The notes under the pieces were generated by a model that ran no database searches, was not told the DNA's origin, and saw only the letters and a program-made list of their open reading frames with translations. The position numbers and the translations under genes were made by a program. This document shows, piece after piece, positions 33,523 through 43,782 of a stretch of DNA of 64,000 nucleotides; the stretch's first letter is position 1, and each line of letters opens with the position of its first letter. Source of the stretch: Aculops lycopersici (taxonomy: Eukaryota > Arthropoda > Arachnida > Trombidiformes > Eriophyidae); the NCBI GenBank assembly GCA_015350385.1, contig WNKI01000004.1:3376855-3440854 (forward strand). Reading direction: 5' to 3'.

Positions 33523-34047
33523 CTAATTGTCTTTTTTGAGGAAGGGTGCATTGCAATAGATTACCGATAATCCTAGTCCAATGCAGGCGCCTACACCTGT
33601 TCGCATCATAGTCCGTTGCAACGTTGCGCCTGTTTTGTTTGTAACGGCAGCAGTAACGGCACCAGTCAGGGCGGCTGCCGATATCGTATTGATATCATCA
33701 TCATCTCGCATTTGAGATAGAGCAACACCGATGGCCGAATAGACTAGTGCGACGACGCCAAAGGCGTTGGCCGATGAGGTTCCACCCTTAACAATGGAGT
33801 TGAGCATCTGGGTTCTCTTAACCGTGTACGAGGGCATATCTTTGACTAGTTTGAATCCTCTCATTGTACCCAGGGTTCCACCGAATAGGGCACCCGTTAA
33901 TACCGAGCCACCAATTTGACTAAAGGCCAACTCAAATCTACCCCGCTGGTGACCGGGGGCTGCATTTGGTATGATATACTGATTTGGATCATTGTAAGGC
34001 TGATACTGGAGGTAGGGCGAGGAAAGAGCCGGCGGTGGAGGGTTCAT
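33523..34047 (-). CDS. TIMM23: Mitochondrial import translocase subunit TIM23
   Basis: 174 residues from ATG 34047 (MNPPPPALSSPYLQYQPYND). The N-terminus keeps the SPYL-x-Y-P and YIIPNAAP elements, then GRFELAFSQIGGSVLTGALF, which is almost invariant in TIM23. Four hydrophobic stretches with GxxxG-type glycines follow, with RTQMLNSIVKGGTSSANAFG and VVALVYSAIGVAL typical of the Tim17/22/23 family, though the C-terminus runs on to INTISAAALTGAV and ends KKDN. TIM23 forms the core of the presequence translocase in the inner mitochondrial membrane together with TIM17. No intron is seen; the SMP gene upstream on the other strand is convergent. Confidence 0.93.
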   Translation of the reverse strand: MNPPPPALSSPYLQYQPYNDPNQYIIPNAAPGHQRGRFELAFSQIGGSVLTGALFGGTLGTMRGFKLVKDMPSYTVKRTQMLNSIVKGGTSSANAFGVVALVYSAIGVALSQMRDDDDINTISAAALTGAVTAAVTNKTGATLQRTMMRTGVGACIGLGLSVIYCNAPFLKKDN

Positions 34048-34483
34048 GGTCAATATTTTTGACTATGATTCTAGTATAATCGATTTTAGATGATAATAAT
34101 AATAGTAATTAGTGGGAGATTTCTAGACTCTCGGAGTCTTTCCTTTCCTTCATTTCACGATCCAATCACGCTGTGGGAAGACAAGAGAAAAACACACATT
34201 ATCACGTGGTTCACGCAGCAGAGTTTGTGCAGTTGGAGGGGGAAAGCAGCGAGGGAAAGTGGGGGCGCCGTATGAACGAGAATTTTGTAGATTCTCGCTC
34301 TCGCTCTTGGCAGCAGCCGCTGCACGCGCAGCGCGCCTGAAGTAGTTGATGCCACAGCTCTCGTTGCGTATATCGCTGCCAAGACGGTCAACCACTTGTT
34401 GTCCGTCGTGCTGTTGCTCTTTGCAAGTTAGCCACAGATGCCACTAATTTGCAGACTGCAAAAAAGGAGTACAGTGGCGATGG

Positions 34484-34517
34484 TATAAAAGAAACTGCAT
34501 TTCTTCATTTATCTCAG
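34484..34517 (+). promoter_or_regulatory. TATA box and initiator of the glucose-6-phosphatase gene
   Basis: TATAAAA at 34484-34490 and CTCAGC around 34513-34518, so that the A of the TCAG initiator (34516) is 32 nt from the first T of the TATA box. This spacing and the TCAG initiator are usual for arthropod core promoters. It predicts a 5' untranslated leader of about 185 nt. Confidence 0.75.
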
Positions 34518-34700
34518 CATCACCAAACCAGACAGACAGAGAGACCAGGGCCCAAGCAAGCTAGACTTATTAAACAAAGTTGTCAGTGAGTTACACGCCA
34601 AAACAATCATCTCATCAAATTACTTCACATCACATCACCGAACAATCAACCAATCTATCTATCTATCAACTCAGGACTCAATTACTCCCAACCAGCCACC

Positions 34701-35855
34701 ATGGACACTCTATTGTACGACTATTCCATTCCGGCGATTAGCTCGCTACAGAACTTATTGAGTGATCAAGCTCCGTTTATGCAACTGATGTCAGTTGTCT
34801 TCGATCCAAAGTACGCCTTTCTCATCTACTCACCGCTTGCTTTTCTGCTGGACCAGAAAACGGGCAAGAAACTCATCCTAACAACTGTGCTAGCCGAGTG
34901 GCTCAACCAAGTGCTCAAGTGGCTCTTACATGGCGAACGACCCTATTGGTATGTCCACTCCAGTGGCCACTTCGACCCAAAACAAACGCCAATCAAGCAA
35001 TTTCCTATTACTTGCGAGCTAGGACCTGGACATCCAAGTGGCCATGCGATGGTCACGGCAGCCGTCTGGTACATAATACTGAGCTCCGGCTTGGAGGCTT
35101 GGAAATCATTCATAGCACCACCTCAGAGCGACACCAAGACAACCAGTGCCGTAGACCAAGAGACACAAGCGACGACTGAGGCCAGAAATAGAAATGCGAC
35201 AATGGGAATTTGGTCATTTTATGCCCTCCTATTGATAGTTGTAAGCGTATCGCGAGTCTTCTTAGGCTGCCACTTTCCTCACCAATGTCTCGCCGGCGCC
35301 ACATTGGGTCTCATACTAGCTCGCTGGGTCTCTCGACTAGAAACCGAGCCAATCCACTTCATCGCCGCCTCCGGTCTACTGTTCATCACCGCCTTTGGAA
35401 CATTTGGACTCCTACAAGCACTCGGCTTGGACCCATCGTGGACCATCAAGTTGGCTACAACTCATTGCGAGAAACGCGAATACATTCACCTAGACACGGC
35501 GCCTTTCTTCTCCATTATGAGATACTGTGGCTTTGCGCTAGGATGCGGACTTGGTCTCAGATTGCCAATCAAATCCATAATGACCAATTACCTATTTAGC
35601 TCGTTGACCACTGCAACGACCTCAGGAGCAACAAGTATCGGAGCTGATGAACTACTCATCAAGGACAAGGATGCACTAAATCCGCTTTCATCGCGAAACG
35701 TCTCCTGGTTTTCGGTGAAAATTTTGATGGCCCTGCTTATGGCTCGACTGGTCGACAATTTAGGCCTATTCGTGTCTCACTCAAACTTGCCAGTCTTCTA
35801 CTCAAGCGCCTTTGCCGCTTATACTGGCTTCTCATATGCTTTTATCAACTTGTAA
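34701..35855 (+). CDS. G6PC: Glucose-6-phosphatase catalytic subunit
   Basis: 384 residues from an ATG in a strong context (CCACCATGG). The phosphatase signature is complete: K73-x6-R80-P81 (KWLLHGERP), P112-S-G-H115, and S184-R185-x5-H191 (SRVFLGCH). R80, H115, R185 and H191 correspond to the catalytic positions of the human enzyme. About nine hydrophobic segments, with W/Y in the first helices as in the family, place it in the ER membrane with the active site facing the lumen, where it releases glucose from glucose-6-phosphate. A 25-residue polar insert near 137-166 (rich in Thr/Gln/Asp) lies between the PSGH and SR motifs. No intron is seen. Confidence 0.95.
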   Translation: MDTLLYDYSIPAISSLQNLLSDQAPFMQLMSVVFDPKYAFLIYSPLAFLLDQKTGKKLILTTVLAEWLNQVLKWLLHGERPYWYVHSSGHFDPKQTPIKQFPITCELGPGHPSGHAMVTAAVWYIILSSGLEAWKSFIAPPQSDTKTTSAVDQETQATTEARNRNATMGIWSFYALLLIVVSVSRVFLGCHFPHQCLAGATLGLILARWVSRLETEPIHFIAASGLLFITAFGTFGLLQALGLDPSWTIKLATTHCEKREYIHLDTAPFFSIMRYCGFALGCGLGLRLPIKSIMTNYLFSSLTTATTSGATSIGADELLIKDKDALNPLSSRNVSWFSVKILMALLMARLVDNLGLFVSHSNLPVFYSSAFAAYTGFSYAFINL

Positions 35856-36025
35856 CACGCTTGTTTGCTCATCAGAAAAACATGACACATAAGCGGAAGA
35901 ATCATTTCATTAGATGTGATATTGCAAATACAATTACAGTTATCAACTTGATACTAGTTTTCATTGTAAATTTTCTTTCTACCGAAGGAACCAATTCCCT
36001 TTTTACTGTACAAAATTATCGAAGA

Positions 36026-36970
36026 TTAAATCCCCTCGCGTTTCGCTTTATGCTCTATGAACGTATCTATAGTTTTTTCAAGATTATCGAAGACGTGATC
36101 CGCTATAAACCCTCTCTGGGTTTCATCGCTAGCCTTGTATTTACCTGTTCTAACCAGAAAGCCCCGCATGCCCAACTTTTGGGCACCACCAACATCAGAG
36201 ACAATATCGTCCCCAATCATCACAGTATTTTGCGGCCTTCCGCCAACAATCTTGAGAGCATCCTGAAAGAACTCCTCCGTTGGCTTGCCAATGCTCACTG
36301 CCTTAACCCCTAAACAATACTCGAACGCTGCCACATATGCCCCTGTGTCCATCCTTAGGTGGCCGGCATCCTTGTAGTAGCGGCCCGAGCCGAGGCCCAC
36401 GATCTTGGGCTCACTACAGTTCAGCATAACCTCAAGCGAATGGTCCATAAAGTCTCTATTGATCTTGCCCATAGCATCGCCGACCACTAAACAATTCGGC
36501 GGCCCTTCGAGCTCATTGGCCGCCTCAATCGCGGGCTCGAAATCCTCCAAAACCCCATCCCAAATGTGAAAGTGAGGCTTCAACTTGTTTTCAATCAAAT
36601 AGCGACTAGCGACGGGAGCCGGCGATACTATTTGGTCGGCAGTGATGGACGAGTAACCAAAACTATTGAGCTTCTTTGCCAGCAGTCTCTTGGGTGTGGT
36701 GCACTCATTGGTTACGAGGCAAAAGTTGAAGCCTGCATCCATAAGTCTGTGGAGGTTATTGAATTTCATATAAATTTGTTAGATTATATACTTAGAGAAG
36801 TGAGGAATGGGGAGCAAAGGAATAGAAAGATTATCAAGTTTGCATATCTACCTTTGGATTGCAGCCACCGAGCCAGCAATTGCATGGTCCTCGCCGGATT
36901 CGAATAGGACGCCATTGATGTCGAGCAATATATTTTCTATAGGCTCGTTGGTCCAGCTTGGATTTGCCAT
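36026..36970 (-). CDS. LHPP: LHPP-like HAD phosphatase, two exons
   Basis: Exon 1 is 36970-36852 and exon 2 is 36746-36026; the intron of 105 nt runs 36851-36747 with AAAG|GTAG and CCACAG|A boundaries. The join gives SVAAIQRLMDAGFNFCLVTN, matching the family without gap, and a 279-residue protein (human LHPP has 270). Motif I is LLDINGVLFESG with D17; motif II is VTNE; motif III/IV is GKPTEEFF and VMIGDDIVSDVGGAQ. GRYYKDAGHLRMDTGAYVAA is an LHPP hallmark. The enzyme hydrolyses pyrophosphate and phosphorylated His/Lys. An upstream ATG-started frame (36769) overlaps part of the intron and is not the true start. The gene is convergent with glucose-6-phosphatase; the stops are about 170 nt apart. 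Confidence 0.93.
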
Positions 36971-37702
36971 GATAATGAAACAACTTTGCCTTGAGCTCTT
37001 ATGTGTGTTTTATAATCACCAATAGAATAGGTTCAGCAAGCTAAGAGGTCAATCAACATGTTCGAATGAGTGAGCGAGTGAGTACATTCATTGAGACAGC
37101 ACTACATGTAGCATCAACGACAACAACATCGCCACTACCAACAACAACAAGGACGATCAGCTGATCTGACGAGCCCATCTGCGTATGTCTGCACTGCAAA
37201 TTCTGCAAAAGCATTGCATAGGTGCATTCTCTCGCTCGCTATGCGTCGCTGGCAAGCTACTAGTTGACGTTAGCTCCGAGGTGACATTAGAGACGACAGA
37301 AGCATGAAGTGTGAATAACACTCATTAAGCCATTTAGTTGAAATTGTAGATGTGGGTGTGAAATGAGATTCATACATACGCAACCGTCGAGTTAGGGAGT
37401 CAGCTTACTAAGTCGTATATAAGATGATCTATTCTACAGAGATGATATCGAGATTTTAGTCATAGATTTGATTTTTATAGTTGATTCAATTCGGCGTTTA
37501 GGCTCGAGTTCATTTGAGTTTTCAACATGACGTAAAATCTTACATATCGACTTTAGATATGTATGGACCAATCAACCGGTCGTACCTAGCTATTTTCATG
37601 GAGTCACACGAAGAGAGAATCGATAAGAATCTAGGGCTGTTGTGTTCCCAAGTTAATGGGACTCGTTTTCAATTCGCGTTCTTTATTGAGTCCGATTCAA
37701 TC
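36971..37702. other. Intergenic, no gene seen
   Basis: Upstream of LHPP and downstream of the MTUS-like gene. It contains CAACAACAAC-type runs near 37120-37150. The 76-residue frame at 37514 has no recognisable feature. Confidence 0.6.
37682..37687 (-). terminator. Poly(A) signal of the MTUS-like gene
   Basis: AATAAA on the minus strand (TTTATT on plus), 15 nt beyond the stop codon at 37703. Confidence 0.6.
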
Positions 37703-39538
37703 TCAATCAAATTTAACCAACTGATCAGTGCCATTATAGTCTAAATCGCTGACACTTGTGTCGTTGCGGCTACTTTCAGTAGCACAAGATTCATTGAGAA
37801 CATACTCGAGCTCCTCGGTCTTCATGGTCATCCGTCGTCGCTCTTTCCGCTCTCGCTTGAGTTCCTGGCTAACCCTCTCATGCTCGGCAACCAAAGTTTC
37901 AAATTGTGTTCTCTTCTTCTCCAAAGCCGCTGCCAATGATTCAGTTTCTTGCTTTAGAGCCTTATTTGCGTCTTGACTATGTTGTAATTCGTTACGGATT
38001 TCACCCAATAACAGACTATCCTTTTCCAGGGAATGTATACGCTCTAAGCGCATTTCTAATACTAAATTTAAAGAGTCGACATCCTTTTGTAGTTTGTCAA
38101 CCTTCTCTTGAGCATATCTAACTCGAGCATCCTTGTCTTTGGTCAATGATTCTTCAAGTTGGTTAAAACTGTTCGTTAAGTTCTCGTGTTCCTTCTTTAG
38201 GTCCACTAATTCTTTGGTTGTTTTTTTCAATTCACTTTCTAAAATATCAATTCGTGCTTGTAGTTCCTCTTGGATATTCGAATGTTTTGTTTCGAGATCA
38301 TTCAATTCGTCTTTGTGTAACTCGGCTATTATTTCGAGTTTTTGTGAATGTTCTTTACGGGTATCATCAAGTTCTAGCTTGATAGCCTCTTTTAGATTGA
38401 GCTCGACTTGTAGATGTTCCTTGTAGTCACTAAGGATCGACTCTAATTTTGAGTCGTGTTCTCGTTCACTAGCTTCTAATTGGTCCACTCTCAACTTGAG
38501 ATTCTCGCATTCTCGCTCGAGATTTGTGGCCGAATCTAATTTGAGCCTCTTGGCAAAGTATTGCACTATGACGGCGTAGCCAACACCAGATTTGAGCGTT
38601 AGTTCAAGCTGATCCTGCAGCCTATTAATCTGGTCCTCCTTCGATTGAGTATCATCAGTTAAAAGCTGTATCTTTTGGTTTAATAAATTTATCTGCCTCT
38701 GGCATTCGATTGGATTCGAGAACTTGGCGAGTCCCTTGCGAACAAGATTTGTGTCAGGTATCTTTGCATTGGGATCTCTCCGAATCGAGGCCGTGGTAAT
38801 GCAAGATGAAGCAACTGAGGGTCGTTTCGATCCAGCAACCGACGAGTCTATCGACGATACGATAGAGGGCGATCTCGAGCCGATACCTGCGGGCCCGTTG
38901 GTGCGACCGTTGATGTTCTGGTGCAAGTTGCTTGATGGACGACTCCTATTTATACTAATCGATCTTGAGATTGTATTTGGAGCCGTTAGACTAGACTTGT
39001 TTGATTGCGCGACCTTTAAATTGGTATTTGGAGGCAGTCGCGATATGGGCCTACTATTGGCGCTACTAGATATAGTTGCAGCCCTTGTTTTAGCTGCCGA
39101 TGCTAGAGTTGATTTTGTGGTTGTTGGCTTGTTACTGTTTTTTGTTGCTCCTGTTGGCGCCATTGAGTTTGATTTGGTTGCTGTGGCCACAGTTGAGCTG
39201 GTCTGCCTTGAGCTTGGAATTGAGCTTCTACCAACAGTTTGCGACACTCCATTCGATAGATTGGCAGCCAATCGGGAGCCGGCACTTGGGGGGGCTGGAG
39301 TTTTGAAGGCATTGTCATTGCTTACTGGCTTGCTTGCGACTGTGGTCCTCGTTGTAGTTTTGGTAGTTGTGTTATAAAGACCTGGTGGTTGGATGTTGCT
39401 TTTCCTCCTCTCAGGCGCCAATCCATCAATTTGCTGGATATCATTGTTGTTACTGTTGATGGTGTTGCTAATTATATTGGTGACTGAAGCCTTGTTTCCA
39501 CTTGCAACGGTGGGCTTGTTCGCCAATGGGACACTCAT
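37703..39538 (-). CDS. MTUS/ATIP-like microtubule-associated coiled-coil protein
   Basis: 611 residues from ATG 39538. Residues 1-260 are disordered, Ser/Thr/Asn/Lys-rich and basic, with an SxIP motif S105-S-I-P108 flanked by Arg, the signature for binding EB1 at microtubule plus ends. Residues about 275-590 are a nearly continuous coiled coil. Its last third (LVLEMRLERIHSLEKDSLLL and LKRERKERRRMTMKTEELEY) resembles the C-terminal coiled coil of MTUS1/MTUS2 (ATIP), which end in a similar EELLWKL-like stretch before an Ser-rich tail. A microtubule-stabilising role is inferred. The similarity is judged by eye and coiled coils can mislead; a generic coiled-coil protein is the alternative. No intron is seen. 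Confidence 0.62.
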   Translation of the reverse strand: MSVPLANKPTVASGNKASVTNIISNTINSNNNDIQQIDGLAPERRKSNIQPPGLYNTTTKTTTRTTVASKPVSNDNAFKTPAPPSAGSRLAANLSNGVSQTVGRSSIPSSRQTSSTVATATKSNSMAPTGATKNSNKPTTTKSTLASAAKTRAATISSSANSRPISRLPPNTNLKVAQSNKSSLTAPNTISRSISINRSRPSSNLHQNINGRTNGPAGIGSRSPSIVSSIDSSVAGSKRPSVASSCITTASIRRDPNAKIPDTNLVRKGLAKFSNPIECQRQINLLNQKIQLLTDDTQSKEDQINRLQDQLELTLKSGVGYAVIVQYFAKRLKLDSATNLERECENLKLRVDQLEASEREHDSKLESILSDYKEHLQVELNLKEAIKLELDDTRKEHSQKLEIIAELHKDELNDLETKHSNIQEELQARIDILESELKKTTKELVDLKKEHENLTNSFNQLEESLTKDKDARVRYAQEKVDKLQKDVDSLNLVLEMRLERIHSLEKDSLLLGEIRNELQHSQDANKALKQETESLAAALEKKRTQFETLVAEHERVSQELKRERKERRRMTMKTEELEYVLNESCATESSRNDTSVSDLDYNGTDQLVKFD

Positions 39539-40586
39539 CTTGGTGCTTGTCCACCACTTGGCTATCCTTTGGTCTCTTTGGTAATATGATGGGCGATTGT
39601 TTTTGTTTTTGTAATAGTAAAACTATTGTTTTGGTTGATTTGTTCATTAATGCAATCGCTATATAAGATAAAAATAATACAAAATTATCTTTACAATACA
39701 ATCTGGTTGCATGGGCGCCATATAATGCCTTTAAAATATATCTCTCTATAAGATCTTTGAAGTCTTTTTTAGGCCATCCGCCATTAGAGAGTGTAGAGTG
39801 ATGAAATTTTCTAACTCTCTCCCTTTCATTTGGGTTAGGTTTCACTCGAAAGTGTACTGCAGTTAGTCGCTACCGTTCGTTGGTCTCTCTCGCTCTGTTT
39901 CTTTCGCTCTGTGTTCTTGTTCGACCGTCATAATCGCTAACGTAGCCGCAGATGTTGTCGTTGTTGTTGCCGCCATAGAAAATCGTGCGTTGTAAAAAGG
40001 TTGTTGTGAGCCACATGAACTCACGAAAGGGGGAAAAACGAGTGTATCTGTGAGTTTGAGATTTTCTGTAAGTCCCATTTCTCACAAACTCACAGATACA
40101 CATGTTTTTCCCTCTTTCGTGAATTTATGTGACTCACAACAACCTTTCGTTGTAAATGAATGTTGGCGCTCGGCGGTCGCTAGCATGACTGTACGATTCT
40201 GAATGGCGCTTGACATCGTTCAATTTGAATCAGCAGCTCATGAGACTCCATCGTTGCACTCACGACGACGACGCTGAGCGAGCCTATGGTGAATCAATGT
40301 TAAATCATCCAACTACTGACTTTACGATGGTAGCCATGCAGTTTATTGAACTGGCCCACTATCAATAACAATAATAATAATTATGATGATTATGTTGATC
40401 ATAAATCTTTCTATTAAACAATCCTAATAATTGCGAGAACTATAGACAATGATATTCAAGATATTAGATCATTGATGCAATTATATTCAAAATCTATCTA
40501 TTCAATCCTTTAAAAGAAATAGTATCAGCAGTCAAAAGAGGCAACAACAACAACCTTGCAATTAATCACAAACTCACAATCTCAAC
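39539..40586. other. Divergent promoter region with long foldback
   Basis: Between the MTUS-like gene (minus) and the DNAJB12/14-like gene (plus). It contains the foldback at 39996-40147 and AT-rich DNA; no supported gene. A TTTAAAAG at about 40509-40516 could be a weak TATA-like element for the J-protein gene. Confidence 0.55.
39996..40147. repeat. Foldback, 62-bp arms about 90% identical, 28-nt loop
   Basis: Arms 39996-40057 and 40086-40147 are reverse complements of equal length with about six mismatches. The shared words are AAAGGTTGTTGTGAG and GTGTATCTGTGAGTTT. It sits in the divergent promoter region of two genes. Confidence 0.9.
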
Positions 40587-41495
40587 ATGGGTAGAGATTA
40601 TTACAGAGTTTTAGGCATCGATAAGGATGCAACCGATGATGAGATTAAGAAGGCTTATAGAAAGATGGCTTTAAAATACCATCCAGATAAAAATCCAGAT
40701 GTAAATGCCGAGGAGAGGTTCAAGGAAATCGGTAGGGCGTATGAAGTTTTGTCTGATAAGAAAAAGCGTGATACCTTTGACAGATTTGGCGAGGAGGGTT
40801 TAAGGCCAGGCGGTGGTAGTTCCAGTGGTTCTAGTCGAACAACATTTTCAACCTATTCCTATGGTGGCAACTCACATGATGGTCGATCATTTGAAAGTAA
40901 CATAACTCCAGAAGAGATCTTCAATATGTTCTTTAATGGTGGCTTAGGGACAGCCAGTTTCACAAGCCGAAGGTGGCAATCAAACTCCTATAGACAAAAT
41001 CGTCAATATCATTCACATTCTAACTCACATAATCACAATAGTGCTAATGGTGAACATCATCAGGAGGTTTCGCCCGGTTTAAATCTACTAGTTCAATTAT
41101 TGCCAGTATTAGTTTTAATTAGTTTATCATTGGCTTCATACTGGCTTCAGGCGGATCCACCCTATTCTCTACATGCAACCAGCAAGTATATATATAAACG
41201 CGAAATGGAACCATACGGGATCTCCTATTATGTAAAAGATGATTTTGAAAAGCAATACCAAGGCGGCGACTTGAAACGAGTCGAATCGCAAGTTCTCGAA
41301 GATTTTCTATATGAACTAAGGAATAGGTGTCTTCGAGAACGGAATTACAAAGAGAACATGTTACATAGGGCATATTATGTTTATTACAATAATGAAAAAT
41401 TAGTCGAGGAGGCGAAGAAGATACAGACACCGGCTTGTACGCAATACGATACCATAAGAACTAAGCTCAGAGCTAACGGCAGGATGTTCATTTAG
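40587..41495 (+). CDS. DNAJB12/DNAJB14-like ER membrane J-protein, shortened N-terminus
   Basis: 302 residues from ATG 40587. A J domain occupies residues 1-70 with the HPD at 32-34 (KYHPDKNPD), then a Gly/Ser/His-rich linker with [14 protein letters not shown], a single membrane segment at 166-187 ([20 protein letters not shown]), and the DUF1977 C-terminal domain ([30 protein letters not shown] and [20 protein letters not shown]). This order is that of DNAJB12/B14, tail-anchored ER J-proteins that recruit cytosolic Hsp70 for ER-associated degradation. The usual N-terminal region of about 100 residues before the J domain is missing here. DNAJC18, which has the same two domains, is an alternative. 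It is convergent with signal peptide peptidase. Confidence 0.9.
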   Translation: MGRDYYRVLGIDKDATDDEIKKAYRKMALKYHPDKNPDVNAEERFKEIGRAYEVLSDKKKRDTFDRFGEEGLRPGGGSSSGSSRTTFSTYSYGGNSHDGRSFESNITPEEIFNMFFNGGLGTASFTSRRWQSNSYRQNRQYHSHSNSHNHNSANGEHHQEVSPGLNLLVQLLPVLVLISLSLASYWLQADPPYSLHATSKYIYKREMEPYGISYYVKDDFEKQYQGGDLKRVESQVLEDFLYELRNRCLRERNYKENMLHRAYYVYYNNEKLVEEAKKIQTPACTQYDTIRTKLRANGRMFI

Positions 41496-41559
41496 TCAAT
41501 TTGAATACCTATTCAAATCGAAAGTGAAGAGGTATGAATAGATTTATTGGAATTATTAT

Positions 41560-41565
41560 ATTAAA
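41560..41565 (+). terminator. Possible poly(A) signal of the J-protein gene
   Basis: ATTAAA 64 nt after the stop codon. Confidence 0.4.
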
Positions 41566-41682
41566 TCAGAACCCCGCTAAAGACTACACTTTAGAACAAG
41601 ACTCAACGTTATTGATTTAGACGACTATCAGTTTCGGATGTCAACGTATTAATTACGTAGACTCTTTGTTATATTAGCTAGA

Positions 41683-41688
41683 TTTATT
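41683..41688 (-). terminator. Poly(A) signal of the signal peptide peptidase gene
   Basis: AATAAA on the minus strand (TTTATT on plus) 7 nt beyond the stop codon. Confidence 0.5.
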
Positions 41689-41695
41689 TTTATCA

Positions 41696-42925
41696 TTACG
41701 CCTCTTTTTTACTTTTAGACCTAGTTCTTACAGCATTCTTTTCTTCCGCTGTTGTCGTCTCGTCTGAGTCTGAGGCCACCTCTGATGGGTGGTCACGGTA
41801 AGCGTGCAATTTCCGAACATCGCCTTGAATAATTGCGACTAGGTATGGGATCAGGATGCAACAGGGCACCAGGTACAATAGGGCTGGTTGTGCGTGCTTG
41901 AAGTATGACATAACACCGATGGTTAGTCCAAGTCCAAAGACATAAGCCAGGAAGCAAGCCCAAAAGTAGGTGTTCTTCTTCCTTTTCAGACTGTGATCGA
42001 ATCTCAATAAGAAAGCGATAAAAATACCTGGAATAACAATATCTCCTAGACCCAACATTGCAAAGTTCTTACCATTGAATCCGCTGACCAAAAAGTCTTG
42101 TGGGAAAAGGATCTTGATCGGTGCATCGAATTTCTTTGCAACTGAAACCATGACATCAGTTCCAAAGACCCAGAATACATCGTAGAAGAATAGACCACAC
42201 AGTAGAATGCATCCAATTCTTGCACTGTTTATGGGTAGGAGTTCAATACCGTTTAAAGCGAAAGCGAGGCCAAAGGCATTGTTAGCAATCCAATGCTTGG
42301 TCATGACATACCAAACGCCGAGGGCTGAGGACAAGAGGAATGCCAGGATGTCGCTATGTGAGAACTTTGAGTGAACCATGAGTTCATTTGGATCTAAATC
42401 ACAATCTAGTGAGGTAGATGACGAGCTGATTGGTGATGTATTTCCGCTTCTCTCCTCCGAGTCACTAGTGGCGGCATCCGAGGATTTTAGTGATTGTTGC
42501 TTATTACCACTAGTGCCATAATCCTTAGATCCAAAGATCAGTGTGTACTGAGTTTGATTAAATCTTGAGGGGAAGATCTTGTGCGTTACTGGCTGAATGA
42601 GACGGGAGATCGCAAACACTCCCAATACAAAGAAATAACATGAGATAGCAATATTGACAAGCTCTGGAAACAATTTCATGGCTATGTAGAAGCCAAATAA
42701 AGCGCAACTGGCTATAAGTGGAAACATTGCAGCATCCTTATCTGTCATAGTTTCAGGCGCCTCGCCCGTCTTTTCGCTGTGATTGCGAGTTTGAGTTTGG
42801 TGCTTGATTGATTTGAAGGCCCCAACAAAGATTGGAACTAGTGCCATGATCATAAGACTTGAGTAGGCGCAAGCCATACCCTCGGGCGTAGGGACAAATT
42901 TGACAGTTTCGTTAGCTGCCGACAT
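41696..42925 (-). CDS. HM13: Signal peptide peptidase
   Basis: 409 residues from ATG 42925, a single frame. Nine hydrophobic segments with the intramembrane aspartyl protease motifs: Y248-D249 (FFYDVFW), G292-L-G-D295 (LGLGDIVIPG) and P347-A-L349 (AQPALLYLVP). The C-terminus ends in KKEA, a dilysine ER-retrieval signal as in SPP. The first hydrophobic segments are followed by a Ser/Asp-rich loop of about 50 residues (135-185). SPP cuts signal peptides within the ER membrane and helps ER-associated degradation. The SPPL3 group lacks the KKxx end, so SPP itself is the better call. The convergent neighbour is an ER J-protein. Confidence 0.95.
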   Translation of the reverse strand: MSAANETVKFVPTPEGMACAYSSLMIMALVPIFVGAFKSIKHQTQTRNHSEKTGEAPETMTDKDAAMFPLIASCALFGFYIAMKLFPELVNIAISCYFFVLGVFAISRLIQPVTHKIFPSRFNQTQYTLIFGSKDYGTSGNKQQSLKSSDAATSDSEERSGNTSPISSSSTSLDCDLDPNELMVHSKFSHSDILAFLLSSALGVWYVMTKHWIANNAFGLAFALNGIELLPINSARIGCILLCGLFFYDVFWVFGTDVMVSVAKKFDAPIKILFPQDFLVSGFNGKNFAMLGLGDIVIPGIFIAFLLRFDHSLKRKKNTYFWACFLAYVFGLGLTIGVMSYFKHAQPALLYLVPCCILIPYLVAIIQGDVRKLHAYRDHPSEVASDSDETTTAEEKNAVRTRSKSKKEA

Positions 42926-43782
42926 GCTTGCTGTCTTTGCTCTAGTTCAATGTTTGAAGAGAGAAGTTAATCGATTGCAATAGTTGATCTATGGTATTTA
43001 GTTGATAACAATATTAGTTGGTTTAAATTCGTAGTTGGAAGTCAATCAATATATGGGTATATGGGAATAGGGGCAATTTAAAATTTATTTATATATATAA
43101 ATAAAATTCTAATCCTCGAGTGACAGGTCACAAATTTAGTGTGATGTTTTGGTTTGTTCGTTCGTTCGCTCACTAACTTTAGAAAAGATGTTGCCGCTGC
43201 AGCAATTCGTCGCAACTGCATTTGCTGCTCTTGTTTTCCTCATGACCGCTTATCGTTGCGAAGTTGGCAGAACGCCACATCACACAAGGAGGCAGGGAAA
43301 TGGTCACTTGGTTGAAAATTGCGGCGCACATGACAGGTGGCGCGCGATTCAAAAAATTTTGTAACATTGGTTCGCTCGATAGGCGATCCATTTGCTCATA
43401 TCTATCAACTTTATGTCGATTGAGTAAATATGAAAGTTTTCTCGATCGAAACAAATCTCAATCTAAACACTTCCACCATCTAAATATGACATGAACATAT
43501 GACACACACTCGCACACAATTGAGATGCGAGAAATGCAAAAGGAAGCGAACGAGAGATTTTACACTTGTATTCGCAAATATATTTATAGAAATTATAGTT
43601 AGAAATATGTAATTCGTTTTGTTGATTGTATCACTTTTTTACTTGTTTGATTCGTGTTATTCTGTGTTTAGATTACAATTTTGCCAATCCACTCGTGAAG
43701 CTTGCTGTCGGTGTCGCTTGTGCTGCTTCTATATTGATGGGATTACAAATCCATTGCAGAAAATATTAATATCATCATGACA
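42926..43782. other. Intergenic, no gene seen
   Basis: Upstream of signal peptide peptidase and downstream of the receptor. An AT-rich stretch (TATATATATAAATAAAATTC) lies near 43090-43110. Confidence 0.55.

Noticed and set aside
35210..35599. 129-residue plus frame
   Set aside because: Out-of-frame shadow within glucose-6-phosphatase.
36566..36907. Plus-strand 113-residue frame and ATG at 36769 for LHPP
   Set aside because: The plus frame is antisense to LHPP; the 36769 start ignores exon 1, which carries the catalytic aspartate.
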